From Paenibacillus thiaminolyticus (GTDB lineage: Bacteria; Bacillota; Bacilli; Paenibacillales; Paenibacillaceae): DNA of 64,000 nucleotides. The notes under the pieces are model-generated. The model had not been told where the DNA came from. It was given only the letters and a program-made list of their open reading frames with translations, and searched no databases. The position numbers and the translations under genes are program-made. The stretch covers positions 3,985,001-4,049,000 of the forward strand of contig NZ_CP041405.1 in the NCBI RefSeq assembly GCF_007066085.1, read 5' to 3'. This document shows positions 27,382 through 37,469 of this stretch, piece after piece. How positions within the stretch are numbered: the first letter of the stretch is position 1; every line of letters starts with the position of its first letter.

Positions 27382-28134
27382 ATGACGGCATTTACAATAT
27401 ATCCGGCCATCGATATTCGGGGAGGACGCTGTGTCCGGCTCGTGCAGGGCGATTACGGACAGGAGACGGTCTATGACGAATCCCCGCTTGATGTGGCGGG
27501 TCGCTGGGAGCGGGAGGGCGCGTCCTGGATTCACCTCGTCGATCTGGATGGCGCGAAGGCCGGGCACCCGGTCAATGACCGGCTTATTGGAGAGATCGCC
27601 CGCACCGTCGGCGTGCCGGTGCAGGTCGGCGGCGGCTTGCGGACGCGAGCGGATGTGGAGCGGCTGCTGGAAGCGGGCGTGGCGCGGGTCATTCTGGGCA
27701 CGGCCGCGATTGAGGATCGCGCGTTCGTCGAAGACGTGCTGTCCCGGCACGGCGGTCATGTCGCGATCGGCATCGATGCGCGCGACGGCTATGTGGCGAC
27801 GCGGGGGTGGCTCGAGACGTCGGAGGTGCAGGCAGAAGCGCTGGCATGCCAGCTGGCTGAGGTTGGCGCGAAGACGTTTATTTTTACGGATATTTCCCGC
27901 GACGGCATGATGCGCGGGCCGAATGTGGAGGCGATCACGGCGTTGGCCCGGGCTTGCGGTCAGCAGGTTATCGCCTCGGGCGGCGTCAGCAGCATGGCGG
28001 ATGTGGAGACGCTGGCCGCTCAGGCGAAGGACGGCGTCAGCGGCGCCATTATCGGGAAGGCGCTGTATACCGGCAGCGTTCGCCTGGAGGAGGCGGTCCG
28101 GCTGGCCGAAGCGGCCGGAAGCAACGGGCGCTAG
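27382..28134 (+). CDS. hisA: phosphoribosylformimino-5-aminoimidazole carboxamide ribotide isomerase
   Basis: 250 residues, TIM barrel. Begins TIYPAIDIRGGRCVRLVQGDYGQETVY; catalytic Asp residues in AIDIRGG and in FTDISRDGM; phosphate-binding QVGGGLRTRADVERLLEAGVARVILGTAA and VIASGGVSS. An Amadori rearrangement converts ProFAR to PRFAR. AAGGAGG lies upstream of the ATG. Confidence 0.96.
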   Translation: MTAFTIYPAIDIRGGRCVRLVQGDYGQETVYDESPLDVAGRWEREGASWIHLVDLDGAKAGHPVNDRLIGEIARTVGVPVQVGGGLRTRADVERLLEAGVARVILGTAAIEDRAFVEDVLSRHGGHVAIGIDARDGYVATRGWLETSEVQAEALACQLAEVGAKTFIFTDISRDGMMRGPNVEAITALARACGQQVIASGGVSSMADVETLAAQAKDGVSGAIIGKALYTGSVRLEEAVRLAEAAGSNGR

Positions 28135-28283
28135 CCTGGTCTAAGCGGGCCGATCCGCCGATCTAAGCGGGTCGATGGCCGATGCGGGCTGGTCTGGGGT
28201 TCTGAGGGTCCGAGGGTCTGAGGAATGGACAGCCGATGCGAATTCCATGAGATTGAATGCCTGCGAGGAATGGAGGAATGCAA

Positions 28284-29042
28284 ATGTTAGCCAAACGAAT
28301 CATCCCTTGCCTGGACGTCAAGGACGGACGGGTCGTCAAGGGCGTTAACTTCGTGCAGCTGCGTGATGCCGGCGATCCGGTGGAGCTGGCCGCCCTGTAT
28401 GATCGGGAGGGTGCCGATGAATTGGTCTTTCTGGACATTTCCGCTTCGGTGGAGGGCCGGGCCACGATGGTCGAGGTCGTCAGGCAGACGGCGGCCGAGA
28501 TCTCGATTCCCTTCACGGTGGGCGGCGGCATCGGACATGTCGATGATATGATGCGGATTCTGCGCGCGGGCGCAGACAAGATCGGAATCAATACGGCGGC
28601 GGTGCAGCAGCCGTCCCTCATTCGCGACGGGGCCCGCCGCTTCGGCTCGCAGTGCATCGTCGTCGCGGTGGACGCCCGCTATCATGAGGAGTGGGGCGAA
28701 TGGGAGGTCTATATTCACGGCGGGCGCACTCCAACCGGTCTCCGCGCGGTGGAATGGGCCCGGGAGGCCGAGAAGCTGGGCGCCGGCGAGATACTGCTGA
28801 CGAGCATGGATGCGGACGGAACGAAGAACGGATTCGATGTTCGGCTGACCCGCGCCGTGTCCGATGCGGTGGGCATTCCGGTTATCGCTTCCGGCGGTGC
28901 CGGGCATACTGAGCATTTCCTGGAGGCCTTCCAGCAAGGCGGGGCGGATGCGGCGTTGGCGGCTTCCATTTTCCACTATAAAGAGGTGTCGGTACAGGAA
29001 GTCAAAGAGACGCTGCGCCAGCAAGGAGTGAATGTGCGATGA
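28284..29042 (+). CDS. hisF: imidazole glycerol phosphate synthase subunit HisF (cyclase)
   Basis: 252 residues from ATG 28284 (GGAGGA six bases upstream), giving the normal N-terminus [20 protein letters not shown]. Catalytic Asp residues lie in PCLDVKDG and in [12 protein letters not shown]; phosphate sites are [30 protein letters not shown] and [12 protein letters not shown]. Uses HisH-derived ammonia to make IGP and AICAR. Its stop overlaps the hisIE start by four bases. Confidence 0.97.
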   Translation: MLAKRIIPCLDVKDGRVVKGVNFVQLRDAGDPVELAALYDREGADELVFLDISASVEGRATMVEVVRQTAAEISIPFTVGGGIGHVDDMMRILRAGADKIGINTAAVQQPSLIRDGARRFGSQCIVVAVDARYHEEWGEWEVYIHGGRTPTGLRAVEWAREAEKLGAGEILLTSMDADGTKNGFDVRLTRAVSDAVGIPVIASGGAGHTEHFLEAFQQGGADAALAASIFHYKEVSVQEVKETLRQQGVNVR

Positions 29043-29821
29043 CAGAATCGAGAGTGACAGCCGGATTGAGCGCCTATGGAGAGGCGTTGGCGGATCGCAT
29101 CCGCTGGGACGGACAGGGGCTCGTACCGGCGATCGTGCAGGATGCGGGGACCCGGGAAGTGCTGATGATGGCCTATATGAACCGCGAGTCGCTCCTGAAG
29201 TCATGCGAGACCGGGGAGACGGTCTTCTGGAGCCGCTCCCGGCAGGAGTTGTGGCATAAAGGCGCCACCAGCGGCAACACGCAGCGCATTGTCGAGATGG
29301 CAGCCGATTGTGACGGGGATACGCTGCTTATTCAGGTGATCCCGAACGGTCCTGCATGCCATACGGGGACGTACACCTGCTTCGACGCAGACCGCAGCGG
29401 GATTGCTCCGCTGTCTGAAGCGCAGGAGGCGCTGGTTGCGAGGTCCGGGGCTGTTGCAGAGGATGCGGCATTGGCTGCGGACCCGTACCGGGTGCTGGCG
29501 GAGCTGGAGCAGGTCATTGCCGAGCGGGAGGAGGAGCGGCCCAAAGGGGCGTATACGACGTATTTATTTGATTCTGGACTTGATAAAATATTGAAAAAGA
29601 TCGGCGAAGAGAGCGCCGAGGTTCTGATTGCCGCCAAAAACGGGGATAAAAAAGAGCTGACGGGCGAGGCCGGGGATTTGCTCTTCCATCTGCTTGTGCT
29701 GCTGCGCGAGCGGAAGCTGCCGTTCGTACAGGTGCTGAATGAGCTGCAGCGCCGGCACCAAGGGCCGCGCCGCGATACCTATCATGCGCACGGGAAGATC
29801 AAGCCTTCAACTGAATCGTAA
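29039..29821 (+). CDS. hisIE: bifunctional phosphoribosyl-AMP cyclohydrolase / phosphoribosyl-ATP pyrophosphatase
   Basis: 260 residues. Residues ~20-130 are HisI ([48 protein letters not shown], zinc-binding ACHTG...C). A linker of ~35 residues leads to HisE at ~165-255 ([37 protein letters not shown]). Catalyses steps 2 and 3 of histidine synthesis. Translationally coupled to hisF; last his gene of the cluster. Confidence 0.96.
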   Translation: MTESRVTAGLSAYGEALADRIRWDGQGLVPAIVQDAGTREVLMMAYMNRESLLKSCETGETVFWSRSRQELWHKGATSGNTQRIVEMAADCDGDTLLIQVIPNGPACHTGTYTCFDADRSGIAPLSEAQEALVARSGAVAEDAALAADPYRVLAELEQVIAEREEERPKGAYTTYLFDSGLDKILKKIGEESAEVLIAAKNGDKKELTGEAGDLLFHLLVLLRERKLPFVQVLNELQRRHQGPRRDTYHAHGKIKPSTES

Positions 29822-29860
29822 GCAGCTTCATGGGCGGACGCCTGTTCCTTATATCCGAGG

Positions 29861-29878
29861 AGCGGGAGCCGCTTTTTT
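29861..29878 (+). terminator. terminator of the his cluster
   Basis: AGCGG (29861-29865) pairs with CCGCT (29869-29873), with T residues through 29878. Short stem but in the right place, 39 bases after the hisIE stop. Confidence 0.6.
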
Positions 29879-29968
29879 GCGTCCAGGAGTCGGAAACGCC
29901 CTTAGCCGTGGCAGTCTTGTCTCCACGAAATGCGGAATGCGGCCGACGCGGAGTGATGCCATGAGTTG

Positions 29969-30017
29969 GTTGCCCGCAAGAGAAGGGTGCGATATAATAT
30001 ATTTAGAATTATTATCA
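29969..30017 (+). promoter_or_regulatory. promoter with an overlapping PerR/Fur-like box
   Basis: TTGCCC (29969-29974), a 17-base spacer and TATAAT (29992-29997). At 30003-30017, over the expected start point, TTAGAATTATTATCA matches both the Bacillus PerR (TTATAATNATTATAA) and Fur (TGATAATNATTATCA) 7-1-7 consensus at all but two fixed positions. The gene 210 bases on encodes a TPR protein, followed by thioredoxin reductase. Confidence 0.5.
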
Positions 30018-30047
30018 TTTTAAAATTATGCTTATTTGGTGATGGGT

Positions 30048-30092
30048 TTGTCTCTCCTTGGGTAGTAACGGGATTGTCTCTCCTTGCGGTAG
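30048..30092 (+). repeat. short direct repeat in the leader of the TPR gene
   Basis: ttgtctctccttgggtag (30048-30065) recurs as ttgtctctccttgcggtag (30074-30092). No function is evident. Confidence 0.5.
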
Positions 30093-30155
30093 AAATATCC
30101 ATGCGCATCCGCCCCGGGACGGCTCGACGAAGGGGTGGGGGAAGGCGCGTCATTA

Positions 30156-30164
30156 TGGTATACT
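30156..30164 (+). promoter_or_regulatory. extended -10 promoter element before the TPR gene
   Basis: TGGTATACT gives a TGn extended -10 with TATACT at 30159-30164, 46 bases before the start codon; no -35 box fits well. Secondary to the stronger promoter at 29969. Confidence 0.4.
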
Positions 30165-30209
30165 GAAGGTTATGTATACAACGATGATGCGGCAGGAGGT
30201 GCCTTGGCG

Positions 30210-32138
30210 ATGGCAGGAGAGAAGCCACATCGAACCGGCAGGGATAACGCGGATGCACATGGTAACGTCGTGATGTTCCCGGTAGATGCGGCCGCGTATT
30301 CCGATCGCGCGGTAAAATTATTAGATCGGCTGCAATATGACAAGGCATTGCGGTATTTCCGCAGAGCGGTCGAATGCGAGCCTGGCGATGCGATTCACCA
30401 GTGCAATCTGGCTGGGGCGTTGGCAGAGACGGGGCGCTTCGAGGAGTCGAATCTCATCCTCCGCCATATTGTGAATGAGCTCGATCCATCCATGAGTGAA
30501 TGTTATTACTATATGGCGAATAATTTCGCTTATCTTGAATGCTATCAGGAGGCGGAGGCGGCGCTCGATATTTACTTGGCGCTGGATCCGCAGGGAGCTT
30601 ACGGCAGCGAGGCGCTGGAAATGAAGGAGATGCTTCATGACGAGATGAATCGGCCTGGTTCGTACCCGGGATCCCGGCCGCCCGCCAATGCGGCGGCCTT
30701 CGAAGAGGCGGCGAGAGGCTTGAAGGAAGCCGCTGCCGCTTTGAGCAGCGCTGCGGAGTCCGAGGCAAGCGGCAAGCCGGCGAATGCGCCCGGACAAGCC
30801 CTCCGGGAAGCCCAGAGCGGACAGGAAGCCGAGCATCAGCAAGCCCGGCGGATGATGGAAGAAGGCAGGTTTTTGGAGGCGGGGCGTATTCTCGAGCTGC
30901 TGCTTGAGGCGGACCCCGACGATCTGCCTGCCCGGAACAATCTGGCGCTCGCCTATTATTATATGGGCTTCTTCAAGGAAGCCCGTGAGATGCTTCATCA
31001 GGTGCTTGCGCTGGATCCCGGCCATTTGCACGCCCTGTGCAATCTGGCGATATTCGAGCGTCAGGCCGGAGGAACGGAGCAGGAGCGGGAGTTGATGGAG
31101 CGGCTGGCGAAGCTGCAGCCCTTCCATCGGGAGCCCGCCTTCAAGCTGGCGAACACGCTGGGCATTCTCGGCCGGCATGAGGAGGCTTACCGCCATCTGC
31201 GGCGCCTGCTTGCGACCGGATCGCCTGCCGAGCCGGGTGTCTATCATTGCGCGGCGGTGGCGGCCTGCCATCTCGGACGGTACGATGAAGCGGCCGGCTG
31301 GTGGGCAGCCTGCCGGCGCCTGGATCCGGAGAGCGGCATCGGTTCGTATTACTTGGAGCTGCTTCAGCAAGGCGGAGGAGGCCGTCCGGATCCGATGCCT
31401 AGCTATCATTACCGCATTCCTTACGAAGCGAAGGCGCGCTCCGGACGGCGGGCCGAACGGTCCACGGCAGCGGAACGGAAAGTCCGGCAAGAAGCCGGAG
31501 AACCGGGAGCGGCCGCCGAATGGGAACGGCAGCTGAAGTCGGATCCGCTCGTCCGCTCCTCCTTGTTCTGGGCGCTGCGCTCCGGCGACTCCGCGACGAA
31601 GCTGCAGGCGCTTCAGGCGATGAGCCTGATCAATGACGAAGAGGCGAAGCAGGCGCTCCGGGGGCTGTTGCTCGATCCGGAGCAGGATGGCTACGTGAAG
31701 GAATTGACCATATATGTCCTGCGCTTGCTCGGCGTTGAGGACGCGCTTGACGTGGAATGGAACGGCAAGAAGCAGCTCGTGGACGGATATCATCTGCTAA
31801 GCGGGCTCCCGAGATGGGAACCGGGCTGGCAGCAGGTAATCGATGCGATCCGGACCGGGATGAACGGCCGCTATGACCTGATTCAGATGCATGACGCGGA
31901 GAAGATCTGGATTGAATTTCTCCGTCGGTCATATCCTAATGAAGTGCCGCGCATCGCGAAGGCGGCCAGTTGGGCGGCGGCGATTGAATATATCATCGCG
32001 AAGAAGCATGGCCACCCGATTACGAGCAGCGAGGCGGGGGAACGGTATGCCGTATCCGCCGCAACGGTCGCCAAGCATGCCAAGCGCATGGAAGAGGCAT
32101 TCCGCCCAGAGACAACCGAGAAGAACATCTACCAATAG
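30210..32138 (+). CDS. tetratricopeptide-repeat protein (YvcD-like)
   Basis: 642 residues from ATG 30210; AGGAGGT ends nine bases upstream. TPR units are clear at ~30-140 (KALRYFRRAVECEPGDAIHQCNLAGALAETGRF) and ~195-370 (ARNNLALAYYYMGFFKEAREMLHQVLALDPGHLHALCNLA). An Ala/Glu-rich linker lies between. The C-terminal ~200 residues contain a HEAT-like stretch (SATKLQALQAMSLINDEEAKQALRGLLLDPE) and a final helical segment that looks like an HTH (AGERYAVSAATVAKHAKRM). No signal peptide, so probably a cytosolic scaffold. The position between his genes and trxB matches Bacillus. Role unknown. Confidence 0.8.
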   Translation: MAGEKPHRTGRDNADAHGNVVMFPVDAAAYSDRAVKLLDRLQYDKALRYFRRAVECEPGDAIHQCNLAGALAETGRFEESNLILRHIVNELDPSMSECYYYMANNFAYLECYQEAEAALDIYLALDPQGAYGSEALEMKEMLHDEMNRPGSYPGSRPPANAAAFEEAARGLKEAAAALSSAAESEASGKPANAPGQALREAQSGQEAEHQQARRMMEEGRFLEAGRILELLLEADPDDLPARNNLALAYYYMGFFKEAREMLHQVLALDPGHLHALCNLAIFERQAGGTEQERELMERLAKLQPFHREPAFKLANTLGILGRHEEAYRHLRRLLATGSPAEPGVYHCAAVAACHLGRYDEAAGWWAACRRLDPESGIGSYYLELLQQGGGGRPDPMPSYHYRIPYEAKARSGRRAERSTAAERKVRQEAGEPGAAAEWERQLKSDPLVRSSLFWALRSGDSATKLQALQAMSLINDEEAKQALRGLLLDPEQDGYVKELTIYVLRLLGVEDALDVEWNGKKQLVDGYHLLSGLPRWEPGWQQVIDAIRTGMNGRYDLIQMHDAEKIWIEFLRRSYPNEVPRIAKAASWAAAIEYIIAKKHGHPITSSEAGERYAVSAATVAKHAKRMEEAFRPETTEKNIYQ

Positions 32139-32296
32139 ACGCGTTTTCCCAAGTGATAACCGGGCGTATTTACAAAGCAGCTTCTCCACACTGGGAAGGG
32201 GATTGCAGGATAGGAAGCTGAGGTGCTTTCCGAATCCCTTTGTGCGCAGAAGCGGACTTTTTGAATAACCTCTAATAGTGAAGGAGGCCTTTTATT

Positions 32297-33259
32297 ATGG
32301 AGAAGAAAGTTTATAAATCGGTCGTTATCGGGACAGGACCTGCGGGTTACACGGCAGCAATCTATCTGGCGCGCGCCAATCTGAATCCGCTCGTTATTGA
32401 AGGTCCGCAGCCGGGAGGGCAGCTTACGACGACAACCGATGTAGAGAACTTCCCTGGGTTCCCGGACGGGATTATGGGCCCTGAACTGATGGAAAACATG
32501 CGCAAGCAGGCGGAGCGCTTCGGCACGACGTTCGTTACCGGCTGGGTAACGGAGATCGATACGTCGCAGCGTCCGTTCAAGCTGACGGGCGAAGGTCTGG
32601 AGGAAATCTGGGCCGAGACGCTCATTATCTCGACCGGAGCCAGCGCGAAATATTTGAACATCCCTGGAGAGCAGGATAATGTCGGCAAGGGGGTCAGCGC
32701 ATGCGCTACCTGCGACGGCTTCTTCTTCCGGGGCAAAAAAATCGTCGTCATCGGCGGCGGAGACTCGGCGATGGAGGAAGCTAACTTCCTGACTCGCTTC
32801 GCATCGGAGCTGACGATCGTGCACCGCCGCGATGAGCTGCGCGCCTCCAAGATTATGCAGGATCGGGCACGCGAGAACGAGAAGATCTCCTGGGCTCTGA
32901 ACCGGACGCCGCTGGAGGTGCTGGCGACGGGCATGGGCGTGACCGGCCTCAAAGTGCGCAACAACGAGACCGGCGCAGAGGAAGTCATTGAGACGGACGG
33001 CCTGTTCGTCGCGATCGGGCATAAGCCGAATACCGATTTCCTGCGCGGCAAGGTGGAGCTGAACGAGCACGGCTACGTAATCGTGAAGCCGGGTACGACG
33101 GAGACGAGCGTCCCGGGCATCTTCGCAGCCGGCGATGTGCAGGACATGAAATACCGCCAAGCGATTACTGCGGCCGGTTCCGGCTGCCAGGCAGCGCTTG
33201 ACTGCGAGAAATTCCTGGAAGGCAGCATGGTGCATGACTGGAGCACGACGTTGGGGTAA
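32297..33259 (+). CDS. trxB: thioredoxin-disulfide reductase
   Basis: 320 residues. FAD motif VVIGTGPAGYTAAIYLARAN near the N-terminus, NADPH motif VVIGGGDSAMEEANFL, and the redox pair Cys136/Cys139 in SACATCDG. C-terminal FAD-contact GIFAAGDVQD. Reduces thioredoxin with NADPH in the cytosol. AAGGAGG precedes the ATG. Probably transcribed with the upstream TPR gene, whose promoter carries a PerR/Fur-like box. Confidence 0.97.
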   Translation: MEKKVYKSVVIGTGPAGYTAAIYLARANLNPLVIEGPQPGGQLTTTTDVENFPGFPDGIMGPELMENMRKQAERFGTTFVTGWVTEIDTSQRPFKLTGEGLEEIWAETLIISTGASAKYLNIPGEQDNVGKGVSACATCDGFFFRGKKIVVIGGGDSAMEEANFLTRFASELTIVHRRDELRASKIMQDRARENEKISWALNRTPLEVLATGMGVTGLKVRNNETGAEEVIETDGLFVAIGHKPNTDFLRGKVELNEHGYVIVKPGTTETSVPGIFAAGDVQDMKYRQAITAAGSGCQAALDCEKFLEGSMVHDWSTTLG

Positions 33260-33343
33260 GTGTTCCGCTGGCATATCCTGGATTCAGAATCAGGCTTTCC
33301 GGTACCGATAAAGTAGGTTTTTTGCAACATTTTCATCGTCGAG

Positions 33344-33368
33344 ACGGAGCCTGCGGGCTCCGTATTTG
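33344..33368 (+). terminator. probable terminator after trxB
   Basis: ACGGAGCC (33344-33351) pairs with GGCTCCGT (33356-33363) over a 4-base loop, followed by ATTTG. Strong stem but a short T-run. Confidence 0.45.
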
Positions 33369-33451
33369 ATCTCGCTGGCGGAGCGGCTGCGCGCGTGCCG
33401 AATCGGCCCGGGAAGAGCCTTGATCGCCCCTCCGGGCAGGCGGCACACGCC

Positions 33452-33480
33452 TTGACCTGTTTACAGCGTTCGCGTATAGT
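33452..33480 (+). promoter_or_regulatory. sigma-A promoter for glcK-rapZ-yvcK-whiA
   Basis: TTGACC (33452-33457), a 17-base spacer and TATAGT (33475-33480), 58 bases before the glucokinase start. Confidence 0.75.
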
Positions 33481-33538
33481 GGGTACTGAAGTAACATACG
33501 ATTAAGGATACGATTACAAGTATAAAGGTGGATGACGC

Positions 33539-34489
33539 ATGTCTGAGCAAATCTACGTGGGTGTCGATTTGGGCGGAACGGCTATCAAGGTTGGTATTTG
33601 TGATACGGAAGGCCGGCTGCTGCAAACGTTTGAAGGTCCGACTGAAGTTGCCAAGGGCCCCGATACCGTCATAGACAACATTGAGAACTATATTCGTCGA
33701 ATCGTGGAGGAGTCGCCTTACGATTGGAGCCAGGTGGCTGGAATTGGTGCAGGGGTCGCTGGGTTTACGAATGTGAAGGAAGGCGTTATCTTGTTGGCGC
33801 CCAACGTAGGCTTCAAGGATGTGCCGATTCGTGCCATATTGGAAGCGCGGCTAGGCAAGCCGGTCAAGATTGACAATGATGCCAATGTGGCCGCCTTGGG
33901 GGAAGCGTGGAGCGGTGCGGGCAAAGGCATCGATAACTGCGTCTGCTATACGCTCGGAACCGGCGTCGGCGGCGGTATTATCATCAACGGGAAGATTGTG
34001 CAAGGATTTTCCGGCATGGCCGGAGAGCTGGGCCATATCGCCGTGATTCCGGATCTGGAAGCGATTCAATGCGGCTGCGGCAAGATGGGCTGCCTGGAGA
34101 CGGTATCCTCCGCAACCGGCATCATTCGCATGGCGAAGGATGCGGTAGAGCGCGGCGATCGCACGTCCCTGTCGCTGCTGGAGGACATCGCGGCGAAGGA
34201 TGTGTTCGATGCGGCGAAGGCTGGGGATGAGGTTGCCGTCCGCATTATCTCGCGCGCAGCCTTCTATTTGGGCAAATCAATGGCGGCGGTCGCCGTCACC
34301 TTGAATCCGGAGCGCTTCATTATCGGCGGCGGTTTGTCGAAGGCGGGCGAGTTCTTGTTCGAGCAAATCCGCGAGACGTTCAAGAAGCTATCACCTGAAC
34401 CGGTTACGCGCGGCGTATCGATCGTGCCGGCTGAGCTAGGCAATGATGCGGGTATGATTGGTGCGGCTGGATTGTTCTTGCGTTCGTAA
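33539..34489 (+). CDS. glcK: ROK-family glucokinase
   Basis: 316 residues. N-terminal phosphate loop GVDLGGTAIKVGI, sugar-binding NDANVAALGEAW and GELGHIAV, and the ROK zinc/signature motif CGCGKMGCLETVSSATGI. Phosphorylates glucose to glucose 6-phosphate, which fits the glucose released by the GH31 enzyme at 58073. First gene of a tight run; rapZ starts 29 bases after its stop. Confidence 0.92.
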   Translation: MSEQIYVGVDLGGTAIKVGICDTEGRLLQTFEGPTEVAKGPDTVIDNIENYIRRIVEESPYDWSQVAGIGAGVAGFTNVKEGVILLAPNVGFKDVPIRAILEARLGKPVKIDNDANVAALGEAWSGAGKGIDNCVCYTLGTGVGGGIIINGKIVQGFSGMAGELGHIAVIPDLEAIQCGCGKMGCLETVSSATGIIRMAKDAVERGDRTSLSLLEDIAAKDVFDAAKAGDEVAVRIISRAAFYLGKSMAAVAVTLNPERFIIGGGLSKAGEFLFEQIRETFKKLSPEPVTRGVSIVPAELGNDAGMIGAAGLFLRS

Positions 34490-34518
34490 TCGGCATTGAG
34501 TAAGGGAGAGGACGAACG

Positions 34519-35415
34519 ATGATCGAGTCAACAGAAACGGCAGCGCTTGCTAAATTAGTCATTATTACGGGGATGTCCGGGGCCGGCAAGACCATCGCGG
34601 TACAAAGCCTGGAGGATCTCGGATTTTTTTGCGTTGATAACTTGCCGCCCGTTCTGATTCCCAAATTCGCGGAGCTGATTGAGCAATCCAAAGGGAAGAT
34701 CGGGAAGGTCGCACTTGTCATCGATTTGCGCGGGCGAGAGTTTTTCACGGCGTTATCGGAGTCTTTGAATTATATTAGAGAACATTATACAATTAATTGT
34801 GAAATTTTGTTCTTGGATGCGACGGATGGAGTTCTCGTCCAACGCTACAAGGAGAGCCGGCGGCGCCATCCGCTGAAGCCGAACGGCATGCCGCTGGAAG
34901 GCATCAAGATGGAGCGCAAGCTTTTGGAGGATTTGAAGGGCTGGGCCAATCAAGTGATTGACACGAGCACTCTTAAGCCGGCGCAGCTCAAAGAACGCAT
35001 CGTCTCGAGATTCACGCAGGCCGATCAGAACCGCATGTCGGTCAACGTTACCTCATTCGGCTTCAAATATGGGGTTCCAATCGATGCGGATCTCATTTTT
35101 GACGTGCGGTTTCTGCCGAATCCTCATTATGTGGAGCAGCTGCGTCCGCATACCGGCCAAGATATCGAAGTCTATGACTATGTCATGAAATGGCCGGAGA
35201 CGCAGACCTTTCTGAGCAAGCTGCTCGACTTGCTTCAATTTTTGCTTCCTCAATACCGCAAAGAAGGGAAGAGCCAAGTCGTCATCGGCATCGGCTGTAC
35301 TGGCGGGAAGCACCGTTCCGTGGCCGTCGCGGAATATTTGGGCCGCACGATCGGTTCCAGCGAGACGGAGGTCGTTCGCGTAAGCCATCGGGATTCCGAA
35401 CGCGATCGGCATTGA
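34519..35415 (+). CDS. rapZ: RNase adapter / nucleotide-binding protein RapZ (YvcJ)
   Basis: 298 residues. Walker A GMSGAGKT at 18-25 and the family blocks [38 protein letters not shown] and [18 protein letters not shown]. In B. subtilis the homologue YvcJ hydrolyses nucleotides and influences competence; in E. coli RapZ controls small-RNA decay. 15 bases separate it from yvcK, in the order conserved across Firmicutes. Confidence 0.95.
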   Translation: MIESTETAALAKLVIITGMSGAGKTIAVQSLEDLGFFCVDNLPPVLIPKFAELIEQSKGKIGKVALVIDLRGREFFTALSESLNYIREHYTINCEILFLDATDGVLVQRYKESRRRHPLKPNGMPLEGIKMERKLLEDLKGWANQVIDTSTLKPAQLKERIVSRFTQADQNRMSVNVTSFGFKYGVPIDADLIFDVRFLPNPHYVEQLRPHTGQDIEVYDYVMKWPETQTFLSKLLDLLQFLLPQYRKEGKSQVVIGIGCTGGKHRSVAVAEYLGRTIGSSETEVVRVSHRDSERDRH

Positions 35416-35430
35416 TGGGGGGATACTGAA

Positions 35431-36414
35431 GTGCGGATAGGAGAAGAGAGCGAGTTGCCGCGCATCGTCGTTATGGGCGGCGGTACGGGACTGTCTGTCA
35501 TGCTGCGCGGCCTGAAGGAGAAGCCGTTGGATATTACGGCTATCGTAACGGTCGCCGATGACGGGGGGAGTTCCGGTATTTTGCGCCAGGAACTGCAGAT
35601 GCCGCCGCCGGGGGATATTCGCAACGTCTTGACGGCGTTGGCGGATGTGGAGCCCTCGTTGTCAGAGATGCTGAAATACCGGTTCCCGAATGGAACCGGC
35701 CTGGCTGGGCACAGCCTTGGGAATCTCATCCTAGCGGCCATGACGGATATAACGGGCGACTTCGTCGCGGGCATCCGTGAATTAAGCCGGGTACTGGCCG
35801 TTCGCGGGCGCGTGCTGCCGGCCGCCAATCAGGCAATTGTGCTGAATGCGGAGATGACCGACGGCACCATCGTGGAGGGCGAGTCTGCGATACCGCAGGC
35901 AGGCCAGCGCATCAAGCGGGTCTTCTTCGAGCCTGCGCAGGTGGAGGCGCTTCCTGAGGCCGTGCATGCGCTGCAGGAGGCGGATGCGATCCTGGTCGGT
36001 CCGGGAAGTCTATATACGAGTATTATCCCGACGCTGCTTGTCCCGAAGCTGGCACAAGCGGTCAAGGAGTCGGACGCCGTCAAAATCTTCGTCTGCAACG
36101 TCATGACGCAGCCGGGAGAGACGGATAATTACAAGGTCAGTGACCATCTCGAAGCCATCCAGCAGCATGTAGGCGAGCATCTCTTCGATTATGTCATCGT
36201 CAATGATGGAGAGATCCCGCCGCAAGTGCAGGACCGCTACGCCGAGCAGGGGGCGCGTGCAGTGCATTTGGATTTGGATGAAGTGACGAAGAGAGGTTAC
36301 AAGGTGATCGCCGATTCCCTCGTATTGTTCCGCACGTATTTGCGGCATGATGCGGAAAAGCTGAGCCATCACATTTATCAGCTGGTGGAGAATTGGATGT
36401 TACGAAAGAGGTGA
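35431..36414 (+). CDS. yvcK: gluconeogenesis factor YvcK
   Basis: 327 residues from GTG with GGGGGG upstream. CofD-like fold: [18 protein letters not shown] at the N-terminus, [25 protein letters not shown], and [16 protein letters not shown]. YvcK binds UDP-sugars and links gluconeogenesis with cell-wall synthesis and shape in Bacillus. whiA follows after seven bases. Confidence 0.95.
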   Translation: MRIGEESELPRIVVMGGGTGLSVMLRGLKEKPLDITAIVTVADDGGSSGILRQELQMPPPGDIRNVLTALADVEPSLSEMLKYRFPNGTGLAGHSLGNLILAAMTDITGDFVAGIRELSRVLAVRGRVLPAANQAIVLNAEMTDGTIVEGESAIPQAGQRIKRVFFEPAQVEALPEAVHALQEADAILVGPGSLYTSIIPTLLVPKLAQAVKESDAVKIFVCNVMTQPGETDNYKVSDHLEAIQQHVGEHLFDYVIVNDGEIPPQVQDRYAEQGARAVHLDLDEVTKRGYKVIADSLVLFRTYLRHDAEKLSHHIYQLVENWMLRKR

Positions 36415-36421
36415 GCGGAGA

Positions 36422-37354
36422 ATGTCCTTTGCAGCGCAGACGAAAAAGGAATTGACGTTAATTGAGTCCGATGCATGCTGTGAACGGGCAGAATTGGCAG
36501 CGTTAATGCGCATGAACGGCTCCGTCCAGCTCTCTTCGAACCGCAAGGTCATTCTGGATGTTTCGACGGAGAACGCGGCGATTGCCCGCCGGATATACAC
36601 GTTCATCAAAAGGTTCTATCAGGTGCATACGGAATTGCTGGTGCGTAAAAAAATGCGCTTGAAGAAAAATAATGTGTATATCGTCCGCATTCCTTCCCAG
36701 GTGCAGGAGATTCTGCATGATCTGCATATCGTAGCCGAAGGGTTCCAGTTCACCGATGGAATAGATAAGCGGATTATCGTGAACAATTGCTGTAAACGGG
36801 CTTATTTGCGGGGGGCGTTTCTTGCCGGCGGATCGGTTAACAATCCGGAGGGATCCTCTTACCATCTCGAGATTTCATCGATGTACGAAGAGCATTGCAA
36901 GGCAATTGTTGAATTGGCCAATGAATTCCGGCTCAATGCCAGGTTCATCGAACGCAAAAAAGGGTTCGTGCTGTACATTAAAGAAGGCGAGAAGATCATT
37001 GAGTTCCTCAATATTATCGGCGCGCATCAGGCGTTGTTCAAGTTCGAAGACGTCCGGATCATGCGGGATATGCGGAACTCCGTGAACCGGATTGTCAACT
37101 GCGAGACGGCGAATCTGAACAAGACGATTGGCGCGGCCGTGCGCCAGATCGAGAATATCCGCCTGATCGAGAAGGAGATTGGACTGGAACAGCTTCCAGA
37201 CAAGCTCCGGGAAGTGGCGGAGGTGCGTCTGGCTCATCCCGATCTGAATCTGAAGGAAGTCGGTGAGATGCTCAAGGGGAAGGTCAGCAAGTCCGGAGTC
37301 AATCACCGGCTGCGGAAAATTGATGAAATGGCTGAAAGAATAAGAAACGGATGA
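36422..37354 (+). CDS. whiA: DNA-binding protein WhiA
   Basis: 310 residues. N-terminal homing-endonuclease-like fold ([26 protein letters not shown]) without catalytic activity, then a C-terminal HTH ([39 protein letters not shown]). Needed for normal division and chromosome segregation in Bacillus and for sporulation in Streptomyces. Last gene of the glcK-rapZ-yvcK-whiA run. Confidence 0.96.
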   Translation: MSFAAQTKKELTLIESDACCERAELAALMRMNGSVQLSSNRKVILDVSTENAAIARRIYTFIKRFYQVHTELLVRKKMRLKKNNVYIVRIPSQVQEILHDLHIVAEGFQFTDGIDKRIIVNNCCKRAYLRGAFLAGGSVNNPEGSSYHLEISSMYEEHCKAIVELANEFRLNARFIERKKGFVLYIKEGEKIIEFLNIIGAHQALFKFEDVRIMRDMRNSVNRIVNCETANLNKTIGAAVRQIENIRLIEKEIGLEQLPDKLREVAEVRLAHPDLNLKEVGEMLKGKVSKSGVNHRLRKIDEMAERIRNG

Positions 37355-37384
37355 ATTTTATTCCTAGTGCACCATCGTTTAAAA

Positions 37385-37393
37385 TGCTATAAT
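37385..37393 (+). promoter_or_regulatory. extended -10 promoter for the crh/HPr gene
   Basis: TGCTATAAT: a perfect TATAAT (37388-37393) with a TGn extension and no good -35 box, 76 bases before the crh start. Gives the gene expression independent of whiA. Confidence 0.6.
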
Positions 37394-37469
37394 GTGATAA
37401 ACTGAAGAAAATGGCGTAAACGTGAATTGATTAGTAAACTATACAGGAAATGTAGGGGGTATGATCCGC

